Shown here piece by piece: positions 52,400 to 64,000 of a stretch of 64,000 nucleotides of DNA (its first letter is position 1; each line of letters starts with the position of its first letter). The position numbers were made by a program, and so were the translations under genes. The DNA is from Burhinus oedicnemus. Taxonomy: Eukaryota > Chordata > Aves > Charadriiformes > Burhinidae. The notes under the pieces are model-generated. The model had not been told where the DNA came from and searched no databases. It worked only from the letters and a program-made list of their open reading frames with translations. The DNA is taken from positions 258,697 through 322,696 of the forward strand of contig VFFE01007215.1 of the NCBI GenBank assembly GCA_008921705.1, written 5' to 3'.

Positions 52400-52801
52400 G
52401 CAATGACTTCTATTGAGTGAGACAGACTAGGAGTATCCATCTTGGAAAAGAGAAACTTAAAGGGATATATGATATAAAAATAAAATGTCATGAGCAGTAT
52501 GGAGAAGATGAACCATGAATGATTAGTCACTATTTTTCATAGTCCAAGAACTAGCAAGTATCAGATTAATACATTCATGTGAAAAAAAATCTACCAAGAA
52601 TTATCAAGCACAAAGGTGCAGCTTTTTATTGCAGAAGTCTTTAAACTGCAAACTGCTGAAAACTGTGAAGTATACTGGGAAAAAGGTCATTGTAAGCTTG
52701 TTCTGTTTTTCCTTAAATCTCCGTGACCAGCTACTGTCAGAGATGTGGTAGTGGCCTTCATGGACTTTTGGCTGGACCCAGTGCAGCAGTTCTAGTTCTT
52801 A
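52400..52801 (+). mobile_element. Ancient CR1-type LINE 3' end, sense
   Basis: Despite heavy divergence the order of an old amniote CR1/L3-like 3' end is clear. It has 'gactaggagtatccatcttg', 'gaaacttaaagggatatatg' and 'cactatttttcatagtcc', and then the typical terminus 'ctgtcagagatgtgg', 'catggacttttggctggac' and 'cccagtgcagcagttctag'. Frame-breaking changes are many. Subfamily is not assigned. Confidence 0.82.
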
Positions 52802-52899
52802 TAAATGGTTAGGCAATTCAAATAGCAGGGAATCAGACTCATGATGCAAGAGGTCACTTCATCTCTCTGCAGTTCATGTCTGAATAAATAGGCGATCAG

Positions 52900-53440
52900 T
52901 GAGTAGGAGTTGAGAGGTAAATTAACTTTTGTATTCAGCACTGGGAGAAAGATACTACAGCATCGCATCATATCCACTTCTGGTAACTGTAGTTTTAAGA
53001 GGGTGTCAAGAACTTGGAGGGAATACAAAAAAGAGCCACCAGAAAGACTGGGATTAGGCTTTGCCAGTAAGAATTTGTCTGTTTACTTATCAAAGAGAGA
53101 AACAGAAGAATTTATCAACACTTTGGAAAAGAAGAAAAGAGAAAGAAAAAAGTCAGTCACTCAAGGGCTCTTTAATCTACTGACAAAATAAAGAAGAGCT
53201 GAAAATTAAATCCACAAACATTCAGACTGGAAATAATGCAGACCCGGGGGAAGGGAGGTGCTTTTTGGTTGTTTTGGTTTGGATTGGGTTGGGTTTTTTC
53301 CCTCCCCAGACTTGAGCATGTTAAACCATTAGAGAAAATTACAAAAGAAGTGGTGGATTTTCCACCTCTTAATGCTTCCAAATAAAGACTGTTTTTCCAG
53401 TCGAGCATGTTATTGGATTTTATACAGGGTTAACAGATTA
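52900..53440 (+). mobile_element. Second ancient CR1-type fragment, sense
   Basis: It contains 'gtattcagcactgggag' (from 'tactcagcactggtgagacc'), 'aagaacttggagggaatac' (from 'aaattggagagagtccag') and, after a gap, 'gtggtggattttccacctct' and 'taatgcttccaaataaag' (from 'ggtggattctccatcactgg...tttaaatcaagac'). A G+T-rich insertion-like patch (about 53258-53296) interrupts it. It is old and partly deleted. Whether it was part of the copy upstream is unclear. Confidence 0.68.
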
Positions 53441-54159
53441 AAAGCAACACCACACACACAATTATAATATATAGAAAGATAGCCTATTTCTTCTAATGGT
53501 CCTGCCTGGTGTTGTTAAATTGGTGACTATAAAAAGTCCCTCCTCCTGTGCGCATTCCCCTCAGTTCTTCCCTCCAGCCACATACAGCCCACATCTCTTT
53601 ACTTATCCTGAACAGCAAGCAAATACTTTTAAACTCCAGGTTCTGTTTCATGGATTTATGTAATCTTCATAAATGGCTTTCCATATGCATCTCCCCTGGT
53701 TGATTGTTTCTGGAAGCAATGACCTTCCATAAGTTCATGATGAACTTCGCAGATTGCACATGGCTGAAATGGATATCCACCTCTACCAGTTAGGATACAT
53801 TCTTCAAATCACTGAGCTGTGCTATTAAAATCAGTTGATATTTTAGTTTGCTGTCATTCCTGTAAGTTTGAATGATAGGCAGAACCAACTTTGTTTGGAC
53901 TATGGCACCTGATGAGCTAATTAACTAGTTGTCTGTATCTCCTCCACTGGGGAAGTACAGACACATAGCTGCTTGTAATTCTGCTAACTTCTTCAGTAAA
54001 ATCAGTCACAGCACCAGGAGAAGTCAGAGTTCCTATTCTTTTCTTGTTTGGTATTAATAATTAAACGTAACATTCAGCAGTGTGGTCAAGCCAGGATGTA
54101 GCTCTACTGGCCTCTCTGTTACACAGACCTTGGTGTTACGTGGAGTAAGGTTAAGCACA
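53441..54159. other. Unique sequence between CR1 blocks
   Basis: No gene or repeat recognised apart from a short ACACAC patch at about 53450-53460. Confidence 0.5.
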
Positions 54160-55600
54160 TGATCATGGTAAAATCTCAAGGTCCTCTTCAAGGGACCTCA
54201 AAAGATCATATATTCTGCTCTTCTACTCCATGTCAGAAACAACTATACAAGCTACATCTTTCCTAGAAGATATTTGTCTGAAGACCTCAAGTTAAAGAGG
54301 CCCTGGAACCTCCCCACACTTACACCTTGGCCATGGATATTCACCTTGGAAACACTACTTTTTCCATTCAGGAAGTGAAAAAAGATGCATTCCTTTCAGA
54401 ATATTCAAGCTGCTGCTTTCTGGACCCTTTCTTGTAGGCCCACGTCTTCCTTGGAGCAAAGCTGTAGACTAGACTCCAGAAAAGGCCTTTCAAATCTGAA
54501 TGGAATTGAAGGATCATATCACATCACTTTTAGGCTCTATTCAAGTTTATACCCCCCCCAGTGTGACATTCACATTTTTTCAGCAAGCTTCCAGTTCATC
54601 ATAACTCCTTTTTCTTTTTTCCCCCTGTAGATCTGCTGTCTAGTCAATCATTCCCCACTGTGAACTTGTTTTTCCACCTAAGTATAGAAACTGGTACTTG
54701 TGCTTATTGTCTTCACACAGAATTATCCTATTTTAGAGCATTTGTCCATTCACTCTATATCCTTCTGAATTTTACTGCTGCCTTCAGCATAGGTATGAAC
54801 TTTTGAATTATCAAGTCATCTACAAATGTAATAACTCTGTTTTATCCGCCATCCAGCTTACTTACAAGAGCACCAAACAGAGCCTGGCCAGGACACAGTC
54901 CTGTGCAAACCCTCTTCATTCATTCTTCCCATAGGAGAGTGAAAAATTACTAGTCTCTTGGAAGATTTATCTCAACAGCTTCCACGTACTCTCAAGGCTG
55001 CGCTTTCCTAGACTTGCTTGGTGCATAGCACAGTGTCAAATGTCTTATTACAGTCAAGATATATGTTTCTGTATCTACTGTTACTACACCATCCAGAAAG
55101 TTTATTACCATTCTGTGGAGGCAAATTAGATTATTCTGCTCCTGATGAGTCTATACTGTTTGTTACTCAACTCATCTTGCAAAAACATGCCTGCTTGTCA
55201 TTTCCAGTATTTCCTAGATACTTAAGATAAACGGAATAATCTATATCTTCCCTTCTTTTTTGAAAAATTAAGTATGATATTTTCTAGCCTTCCACTACCT
55301 TGTGTGTCCTCCACTATTTCTTAAACATAGCTGCTAATGCTTCTGAGATTGCTGCAGCCAATTCTTTAAGTATTCTAGGCTGAAGTTCACTAAGGGTACT
55401 CAAACTGATGTACCTAATTTAAGAACTCTCTAACTTGTTATTTGCTTATTCTAGGCTGAGATACTGCTTCTTCACAGTGGTTTGAATTATAGCCATCTCT
55501 TCACGATTGACCTGGTTTCTCCTTTTGAAACAGAGAGATTTAATACTTTGATCTTCTCTGGGTGGAAATACATCACTCTTCTCTCCTTCACAAAAAAAGT
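54160..55600 (-). mobile_element. Ancient CR1-type LINE, about 1.4 kb, antisense
   Basis: On the plus strand, phrases match the reverse complement of amniote CR1 ORF2 plus 3' end in the right order. They are 'cttcaagggacctcaaaag', 'agatatttgtctgaagacct', 'tttgtccattcactctatat', 'tcaagtcatctacaaatg', 'gacacagtcctgtgcaaacc', 'cagtgtcaaatgtcttatta', 'tttaagtattctaggctg' and 'ctctaacttgttatttgc'. Reading antisense, 'acatttgtagatgac' sits where the RT FADD motif lies in CR1. The frame is destroyed by substitutions and indels. It is much older than the copies at 17.3 and 50.5 kb, and its 5' limit is uncertain. Confidence 0.8.
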
Positions 55601-56897
55601 CACTCATTATTACAGGGCATCAGCTTCTCCAGCCCACAGCATGCAAAACAGTGGTGTTCCTAACACAGCGCTAGTGTGGCTTTCTGTCACCTACTTTGTG
55701 ATTTTAACTCCCTACGGGCATATTTGCAGCTGAATTACCTTGCGCCTCTTAATTCATAGTAAAATACCTCATTATAACATAGCATAACATAAGCAAGCTT
55801 TTTTTTTTTTTTAAGTTTTTTACTTGCATTACAGACTATGTGAGCTCACTGACATGGAAGAGTCGAGTGGTACTTAGGTCCCTGGACTAGAGAATATCCA
55901 ATTACTTGTAATAAGGACAAGAGCATCAGTCCAAGAGATGCAGGGAAAACCCTGCCTCAGTATACTTTATTGCCTGGTGACTACATTAACAGGGTGGAAG
56001 GCCTGGGAGGCTGAATATCTACTTTCCCTCTCCGCTTCAATCAACCAAGAGGCAGAATTTTGATCTTCATCTCTCACTTCTCAAATGAGCACTCTGAAGT
56101 ACTTGGCTACTGCAAATATAGACGATGTTTCTCCCCCTCAATTTTAGCAAGAAAGGATTTCTGCGCTTTAGATATCTGACCCCAGGAAAGAAGTCATGCT
56201 TGGGAGGCCATTTGGAAACAGCCATGTTTTTTTCATCCTTGGCTGTATCTGGGCTAGGGACTGAGCACATTGCTTTGGCTGTCCCTCCACTTCCCTGCCA
56301 GCAGATGGGCTAGTGTGATTTACACTGTTTAGGTCCCCAGATCTTTCAGTGCAGGGTGGTAAGTGAAGCTGTTGGCTCAAGTGGGCAATAAATCAACTAA
56401 AAGTAATTTGATTCTGAAAATCTAGATAATCCTAAAACAAGTCATGATCAGTCAGTCCCTGCAGTGACTCCTCTGCATGGATGATGCAGAAACACACGCT
56501 GAGGCTTCCACAAAGAGGCTACGCATCTTCTGCAGAAAGCAAAGGTAAAATTTGAACTCTAAAATGAAAGCCTCTATCATACTTGATTTTAATGTGATTA
56601 GACCAGTGAATAATGACTTTTTGAGAGAAAAAAATGCGTTTGTAGGCCCAGACTCTTGGTGTTTACTAGGGGAGCAGTACCTTCCCTGAAAGCAATGGAT
56701 CCTTCTACTCTATCAGTAACTTCTTGGGAAGGGTCTCCAGCTCAGCAGCAACCTTTCCTTTTCTCCCATGAGGCTGAAATCTTGTGCCAGTATCATCTGA
56801 ATTGACGACAAAAATAACTGCAAGGTTCATACTATCTGCAAAGAAAGCATAACTCATGGGCCAAGCAGATCCCTGGAGAAGGTCTGTTGAAACAAGT
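55601..56897. other. Unique non-coding sequence
   Basis: A 14-base T run lies at 55799-55812. No gene is recognised. The first 100 bases may still belong to the ancient CR1. Confidence 0.5.
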
Positions 56898-57006
56898 AGA
56901 ATCATAGAATCGTCCAGGTTGGAAGGGACCTCTAAGATCACTGAGTCCAACCATTCACCTAACACTGCCAAAACCACCACTAAACCATGTCTCTGAGCAC
57001 CTAAGT
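56898..57006 (-). mobile_element. Short CR1 3' fragment, antisense
   Basis: It starts 'tagaatcatagaatcgtcc', continues 'aggttggaagggacctctaa', 'tgagtccaaccattcaccta' and 'ccactaaaccatgtctctga', and stops matching at 'gcacctaag'. This is a subfamily variant with the 'aacactgccaaaaccaccac' tail, different from the 50.5 kb copy. Confidence 0.94.
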
Positions 57007-60000
57007 GTAGCTAGCCCCACAAAGGACTGTAACCTTCTTTTTTTGTGGTGCTATAGAGTTTCTTCTACAAAAGCCCAACACTTTCAAGGCTACAGCTCTA
57101 TAAAAATCTAATCTACCTTTTTTGCTTTTCATATCATGTTTACCTCAGTGTATTCATCTAAGGGAGAAACTCCCACAATGCTGAATTCTTAAATTACTAG
57201 AAAAACAGATGACTTATGAAACTAGACATCTGCAGTTAGGTGTGTGGTTTAGATGCATTTTTTGCAGAAAACGTGTTATTTAGTTAGACCTTTTTGCTGA
57301 ATTCTAGGAGGATAATTTTATTATTCTCTCTATTTGCACAGGTTCATATAACCATTAAGTAAAATTCTTATGAACCTAGAGAAAAAGTATGATAACTTTT
57401 AGCATGGGCTTGTGCCAGGGAAAATGGAAGATGATGTGTGTATATATATATATATGTATAGGATATGCAAAAATAATTAAAAAAATAAAGGGAGTCCAGC
57501 AGAAGAGAGGAGTTTTTAACATGAATGCACATGAAGAAAACAAAAACTGAAATCAGCTGCCCCATGAATGAACTACAAATCCTTCATCTTCATGACAAAT
57601 GCTTTTACTATGCCTTCAATGAACAACTTCCTGCACAGCCATACTTTGTGCAAGGAGCCCACATCTGTGTGTGAGTTACATGGCTGGGGCATCCAACACA
57701 TCACTGTGGACAGTCGGCTTGTATTGCTAAAGAACAGGGAAAGAAGGGTTATATTAGTTTTGTAACTGAAACATGAGGCTGGATAATCCTGGAAAATCCT
57801 GGGGAAAGATCACAGATGCAAGACTAGGCATCAAGTATATGTTTTGTAGGAAATGTTTTGGCCAGTCGGTAAAGGCCTGGCAATCTAAACCAAAGCTGCC
57901 AATAGGAAAACATAGACATTTGTGAATGTCTTTTTTTTTTTTTTTTTATGATTCCAATTCTTTCCATAGTTTTGTTTTATGTTTTCTGAAATAGAAGTTT
58001 ATTTTCTGGACCCTAATAGCTTTTCACTTTGAAGTGAGAATCTATACTAAAAGTAATGGTTTGACTCTGGTCAGAATGTATTCTGGGCTCTTCATATATA
58101 AAAATATTTGACTTTTCATTCTGATTTGGGATGCAAAAATAGCCTGCAGTATCATATAATGTGGCAGGACAAGGAAACTCTTTCCTAGACAAATTTAGGA
58201 AATAATGATGCATTCAGTACTCTGCTCTGTGACTAATTTCCTATATGATCTCTTACAGTTAAAATAATACCTTGTAACTGAAAATATCTAAGGTAATTAT
58301 GTGGAATATAAGTTTCCACCATATGAGGGATTTTGCAGGGAATTGTTCAAGCTATGTCCAAAACCCAGTTGTTTTACTCAGAAGTAACAGAGCAAGTTAC
58401 AAGACGGTATCTCTGATCATGAAAAAAAGAAAAAGATGTTTAACTAGCTAATTGTTGAGAAATGCAGAAAACTAAATATGTGCAACATATTTTCAGATAA
58501 CAGGGAACACTTGCTGAGTAAGTGATTGTAGCAGTTAATACTCTTTAATTCATTGGAAAGGGTGAATCACATTCATCTAGTCTTCTGCCATTGTCAGTCA
58601 ATGTAATTCTCTTTTCCATGTCACTTAAAAACAAGAATTAAAGATCTCCTTAATTTTTCATAAGCCTTAATGTAACAATACAGAGTAGAAGTCAGAAATA
58701 TTTAGGCAGCTTTTATGGAATAAGTGTGATGGTCCTGGCTGCTAGGCTGAGACGTGCTCATAAGGACCTTGCTCCTGCACAGAGGGAAGTTTTATCCATG
58801 CACCCACCCTTTTTATTGAATGATTTCCCTCTCCCAAATGAATTGTTATTCCAAAAATGTTTCCTAAATCCAGATGATTGCCTTAAGGACTGGGTCCATT
58901 TTTGGGGATGGCTACAACAGAAGTGTGTGCCTCGTGCACTCGCCACCTACTGTGATGAGGGATGGCAAGATGCAAAATGGGCCAGAGTTCATCTGGCATA
59001 AACCAATAGCAGAAGTTTTGAAATCAGTGGATGTCTACTGATTTATATCAGCTGTTCAAAAACTGAGGCAAAAGCCCTGCTTCCAGCTAGCTGAATTTTG
59101 GAGATGTTGTCTGGAGCCAGCTCTGCAAGACAGGTTTCTCTCTATTAACTTCACAGCGTGAGGGGGGGAAGTGAGATAAAACAGTTAAATGTGAAGCTCA
59201 TCCCACCCAGTCCAGCTCATCTGCAATTCTAAATGACATTCTGCTGTAGGCTTTTCAATCCCTGTTGCAGTGTTTTACCAGCATTTTAAAACTACAGGTG
59301 ACATATGCTTACGAAAATTTGGGGCAGAGAAAGAAAAAGGTCGAAATAAAAAATCCAAAATCTGTAAAGACTGGTATTTGAAAGACACAGGCCTATTGGA
59401 AGACCCTGTGCAAGTGGCTGAGCTTAGTCGTGTCATGCAATGTCTGGTTTCTGCGCAGGCAGCACTGCTGAGGTGAGAAGGTTTTAGTGTTCTCCGTGTC
59501 TCTGCCAGCTCTCCTGCACATGCATGGGCAAACCCGTGCCTGAGTGGTGGCCACAGAGAGGCATCACTTTTTGTTTTCTGTAGTCACTGAGACCCACATT
59601 CAGGTCTGGCCAAGTCATGGGAGACTATGACCATAGGAAAGGGCAAGCACCCTTAAAACCCAGCTGACTTGGTGAACACAACAATACCAAGGGCAGGGAA
59701 CCCTGGAACAGTGTTTGGAAAATAGTTTTTGGGCCCTGCTGTCATCATTGCTACATAACAGACACAGGGTCAAATCTACTGCCTTTGTTCCTGTAAAGAT
59801 GGAGTTTGCCATTGTATTTTGTCCCATAATTAAATTCAGTCTAGGAATGACTCCGATAATCGTGCCCTTGACAAACTGACCTAGATGGGAGGCACCGGAG
59901 TGGCTTATACTGCATTAAAGTCTATGAGTTGTTTATTTGTGTTCCTAACATTAAAATTATTTCAAACTCGATGTTAACAGCTTCACAAAAGTACTAGGAA

Positions 60001-60264
60001 TGACATTCCCACCTGCAAGAGTCAAGCTAAAACAGATGTTTTCAGAGCAGTTTAAACTTGGACTTGGAATAGAGGCTACCTATCCAATTCTTGTGGTCTC
60101 TTCAGCAAAATCTGTCACGCTGTAAGGAGAAGCCAAAATCCTTCCGTTCAGTGCTGTTAAGATATCCATAAAATAAAAAGTTCGTAAGTTCACCTCCACA
60201 TAAGTGAAGGATCAGGCTAATGAGATATAGCCATAGTGGCACGCAGCCTCTTCCCTGTGAGATG
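57007..60264. other. Unique non-coding sequence
   Basis: It contains a short TA run at about 57438-57460 and a 17-base T run at 57931-57947. No gene is recognised. The frame at 58726-59001 shows no domain. Confidence 0.5.
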
Positions 60265-60490
60265 AGGCAGGCCCTGCTCCTCCATCAGGCAGTCAGAGAC
60301 ATCTTGGGGAACTACAGGTCTCCAGACCACACCCAAACCCTGAGGTAACACTTGCCTATGTCATTCCTGACAGATGTCTGTCTAACTTGCACCTACAGAC
60401 TGCTGCTGGTGAACTGTCCACAGCTTCCCCAGGCAAGATACTCCAGGGCTTCTCCCACCGGTCTGCTGGAAAGTTTTTCCTAAGAGCTAT
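60265..60490 (-). mobile_element. Old CR1 fragment, antisense
   Basis: 'cattcctgacagatgtctgt', 'ctaacttgcacctacagact', 'cacagcttccccaggcaag' and 'ggaaagtttttcctaag' match in order the antisense CR1 region 'gacagatgtttgtctaacct...cacaacctccctaggcaa...ggaagtttttcctaa'. The CR1 tail proper is not visible at the left end. Confidence 0.75.
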
Positions 60491-62889
60491 GAAACTCATC
60501 AAACTGTGAGCAATCATTTAAAAATGTAGTTGCTTGGGCTTCAGGAGCTTTTTTGGCTACAACGCTGTCCTGTCTCATCTGGCAGCAAGAAACCAGAGTG
60601 ACAGATGAGAAATCCAGCTTCCAATGATTAACTGTTTGACCCTAGGAACATGGATTTGACCAGTCAAAACAGGCAAAAAGATAGAAAAGTGCAATCATCT
60701 GGTTTTTCAGATCCCAAAAATGAAGATGAGAAGACACAGTGGATGAAGAACAGATATTTAATATTAAACTATTTAATGAAGAGACTTTTCATCCCAGGAA
60801 GAGTATAGGGCAGACTATAACCAACCCCCAAACAGAGTTGAGGTTGGAAAGAAGTCAGGACAATCTTTTCTTTGGTGACAATTTATTCTGTATCAAACTG
60901 AGTTGCCCATTAAGAAAAAAAAAAAATAATCAGTGATAATCCATGGCAGAAACTATTCCCATTCTTTGCACACAGGAAGATGAATCTGCTGAGCATGATT
61001 CTGGTAAAAGCTTCAGCCACTGCCAGACACATTTCCTTACCCTCCCTGAATCAAGATTCACACCATCACCTTTTCAAGGCAATCAGGTGGGAGGGGATGC
61101 ACAGTATCTTGGCCAACAGGCCATCTTCTGCTCTTTTATGCAACCAGATTGTGATAAGAATGCCTTCATTCATCAAATGTGTTCAGTGATGGCTTTTTCT
61201 GAGCAAGCTTTGGCTTGTGGTCTGCTCAGAAGTTAATCGCATCTCCCATTGTGGGTCTTTGCTATTGTTTTTTGCGGTCCTTGACTGACCTCCTACATCA
61301 CTGCACAATATTAGTTTTTGTGTTGAAAACCTTTTTGTGCCTCTCACTGAAGCTTTGAACACCACAAGGCATTCAACCAGTTTGCTAAGGCTTTGTCAGG
61401 CTTCAACACGCAGCTATGTCACTGTAATTTACATGCCAAGAAGCTGAAAATCAGTCCTGTTGGAAAACAACTGGCAGATATCTGCAAGGTGAAGCAGCCA
61501 GCCTGTTTTTGTCACCATGCAGCTGCCCAGCACATCCCAGACTCCCACGTAATGGATACCAGACTCATCTCACACAAAAACCCATCAGTGACTTTGCAAA
61601 AACCCTTCCTAAACATGTCAATGACAAAATTATTGCTTCATCACATCCTGAATGAGTCCAATGAGATGAGGGAGGCCTCTCTCTTCAGTCCCCATGGCTT
61701 TGATGACTGGACTGTACTAGCTCCCGCTCGACAGAGCAATTTTAGAGCTGCGCATTTCCCCCCAAAAGACCTGAGCTCTTTCTCCTGCCTCATGGCCAGA
61801 GTCACTGTCAAAGACATGTCTGGTGACAAGACAATTCCTGGCAGAAATCAGGTAAAAAGATTAAACCTGGTCCTTAGTCGCTGTGCCAGTCCCACCATTG
61901 GGCGGGATTTCTCCGGGAAGCTGGGGCTGTGCCCCCCCAGCCACTCGCTGCCCGGACACTGACTCCCATTGCCACCCACTGCGGCCACTTCCTATTGCTC
62001 TGCAGCAAACCACCAGCATCTAAATGGCACACTCGGCACCACATCTGTTACCGTTTAGCCCGAGTGTTGGCTGTCCTTCCTAATAATTCATCTCGAATAG
62101 GCTAAAGCAACAAGCGGGCGTTCGTTCTCTCACTCCTTTTTTTTTTCCCCATTGTGCCATTCAATAGGCTCCAAAGCTGCTAAAGCCACAAAAATGTTAG
62201 AGTGATTATTGGCCAATGTCAAACTTATTTTGGAGTGGTTGTCTTATATTGGGTAGACATATTATTTACCTTTCTTATCTAAGCTTAATAGAGTTAAACA
62301 AATCAGGACTTCCTGCCAGGAGGCTGCTAAAATGTGATTGAATGAGTGGTGTCATTAGGAGAGCACATGTGCTTCTGCTCTGATGACTTCTAAGAGCTAA
62401 TCTCCAGTGCCCAGTGCTGTGATATTATATTTCCAGGTTCACTGTCAGTTTAACACCATCCGATATAGCAGAATAAAAAAATCAGAAATGCAAACACATT
62501 TTAATACACCTTCATAGGTTTCGGTACTTGTAATTCATGAGTTGCTGTAGAACACATAGAGGAGCTTCAAAAACTCAGAGGCTGAAAGTGGAAAAAAATC
62601 TTTTTTGTTTTAACTCTCAGATGTTTTAAAATAAGTTTTTCTTAAAGCCAGCAAAACCTTCGGCCAAGAGCAAGTGCATGGTGGATTAACACAAAAAAGG
62701 TAACAGTAATAAGCAAAATGGTATCTTTTTTCATATTATGAAGGCTGCAGAAAAGTACCATAGAGAGTTTCACAACAGAAGCTTTAAACTTCAGTTTACC
62801 CCTCCAAGAACCTGTTCCCAAAGAGACCGGCTTGGAAAAGGCCAGAGATCAAAATTATATTGACAGAAGGCTCGCCTTATCTGCCTGGG
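60491..62889. other. Unique sequence with one long unassigned open frame
   Basis: A frame at 61393-61962 (+) is open for 189 codons but starts at TTG; its first in-frame ATG codons come later. It shows no domain, signal peptide or clear splice sites, so I do not call it a gene. A poly-A run lies near 60917-60928. Confidence 0.5.
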
Positions 62890-63560
62890 CACGGCACGCT
62901 CATCGGCGTGCTATCTGCAGTCCTCGTACGCCAGCTGATTTAATTCTTACACCGACCCACAAGGGCTGGGATGACCCCTCGCCTTAAGAGACATGTATTG
63001 TCTTCTGCCGAGGACCTTTGGCTTTTAAGAAACAAATAGGGATTAACCCAAGCAACAGTCAAAGCAGGGGCTAAAGTGCAAAGGAATCGCAACAGTCGTT
63101 GGAGACCGGCCTCGGCATCCACCCGGGGTCATTGCCTGCGTGGTGTTTGCAAGGTCTCGCCGAGGCCGGCTGCCACCCGCTCACCCGTGTCTCAGCGCAC
63201 TAATGGCCCCATGTTCGGCAGCGCCTGCAGACGAAATCTGCCTCGCCCTCCCACCAAGCACGGCCGGCGGCTGCGCAGGGGCCGGCAGCCTCCCGAACCG
63301 CAGCAGCTGCGGAGCGAGTGCTGGCTCCTGAGCAGGCAGCTTGGCTCACCGTCCCCGGCCGGAGCATCCCTTCTCTGTGGTAGGTAGCTGCCTGGCTGAC
63401 CGGGAGAAGGAAGCTCACTCAGAGTCCTCTCTCCTCGCCGAGCTGGGGTGATGGACCCACGTGGGCAGGCTGCCCCCATTCCCCGCCTCGCTGTGCAAAG
63501 TGGAGTGCTCCCCAGGCCAGCAAGGGGGGCAGCCGTGGCCAGGGAGGGCTGGCAAGCGCC
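62890..63560. promoter_or_regulatory. CpG island, core 63085-63380
   Basis: Counting by eye, 63085-63380 holds about 27 CpG in about 300 bases at roughly two-thirds GC. That is close to the expected CpG frequency, whereas the rest of the window is strongly CpG-depleted. CpG density falls off on both sides. In birds such islands usually mark promoters or first exons. No TATA box and no recognisable start of a known protein was found on either strand, so the gene and its direction are unknown. Open frames on both strands (63192-63644 minus, 63448-63984 plus) may just reflect high GC. Confidence 0.72.
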
Positions 63561-64000
63561 CTTGCCGGCTGCTGCCCCTCTACTGAGTTTCTGGTGGTGC
63601 ATTCCTCCACACCTCTGGAGGTCTCGAGGGTGCCTTACTGGCAAAAAGGACTTTCCCAGACTCCCTCTTGGGTTAGCAGTGTCCCAGCTTTCACAAGTCT
63701 TACAGCCATCATGGAGACATCAAGCAAAGCAGGGTTTGGAGGCATCCTTGCACCACTGGTGTGGTCCATGCGTCTCCAGTCTGCCTAGAGGTGTCATGGG
63801 TTCCACATCACAGCCCTGCACCAAGGGTGAAAGGAAGGATGTCTCTGCACCTGCAGGAGGAACGCTCAGGCTTTTTATGGGTAAAATGAACTTTGGTCAT
63901 GAAGACCACTATAATAAGTGCAAACTTAGAAACATCTTCCTTGAAAGACTATACTTTTTTTTTTTTTTTTTTGATCAGTGCTGAGCTTAGTATCTTTGGT
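63561..64000. other. Flank of the CpG island, ends in a T run
   Basis: CpG falls back to background. An 18-base T run lies at 63955-63972. No gene is recognised before the window ends. Confidence 0.5.

Noticed and set aside
61393..61962. 189-codon open frame, plus strand
   Set aside because: First codon is TTG. No domain, repeat, signal peptide or clear splice sites, and composition is not obviously coding. Kept only as a note in the region entry.
63192..63984. Opposing open frames of 150 and 178 codons at the CpG island
   Set aside because: High GC lowers stop frequency on both strands. Neither peptide resembles a known protein.
1..64000. CRISPR arrays, bacterial operons, phage or insertion sequences
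   Set aside because: No regularly spaced repeats, ribosome-binding sites with tight gene packing, or bacterial protein families were seen. The repeat content is avian.

Overview
The window looks like a stretch of bird nuclear DNA from a gene-poor region, either intergenic or deep intron. Three things point to a bird. First, there are several CR1 LINE 3' ends with the usual avian signature: an ATTCTATGATTCT-type terminus and an ORF2 tail ending LDGALSNLV. Second, there is a solo LTR whose R-region landmarks resemble those of avian leukosis-type alpharetroviruses. Third, the background is AT-leaning and repeat-poor. The species cannot be named from this sequence. No complete protein-coding gene, rRNA, tRNA, CRISPR array or bacterial feature was recognised.

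Layout. 1-17.3 kb is mostly unique sequence. It holds two or three worn MIR-like (CORE-SINE) fragments, one weak exon-like segment on the minus strand (7185-7303) and a perfect 12-bp hairpin at 15.97 kb. A young CR1 3' end in sense orientation lies at 17315-17612, with an uninterrupted ORF2 tail. 17.6-31.7 kb is again mostly unique, with one SINE-like fragment near 20.7 kb and an 18-bp perfect palindrome at 28531. A 298-bp solo LTR sits at 31756-32053 between perfect 6-bp target duplications (TCTAGA), and a short antisense CR1 tip follows at 32.3 kb. 32.4-50.4 kb has no recognisable gene. It carries old dispersed-repeat remnants near 38.6 kb, an alternating AT-rich tract at 45.03-45.27 kb and a G+T-only-like tract at 48.40-48.51 kb.

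50.4-57 kb is the repeat-dense part. It contains a 0.55-kb antisense CR1 joined directly to an AT-rich array, then two ancient sense CR1 pieces (52.40-52.80 and 52.90-53.44 kb). A ~1.4-kb ancient antisense CR1 follows (54.16-55.60 kb), and then a short younger antisense CR1 (56.9 kb). Another old antisense CR1 fragment lies at 60.27 kb. From about 62.9 kb GC and CpG density rise sharply, forming a CpG island centred on 63.09-63.38 kb. This is the only promoter-like signal in the window and may mark a gene start near or beyond the right edge.

No cooperating gene system can be supported here. The most informative elements are the solo LTR with paired TCACGTGA sites, the CpG island, the candidate exon and the layered CR1 history. 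All family calls come from recalled consensus patterns, not from database searches.
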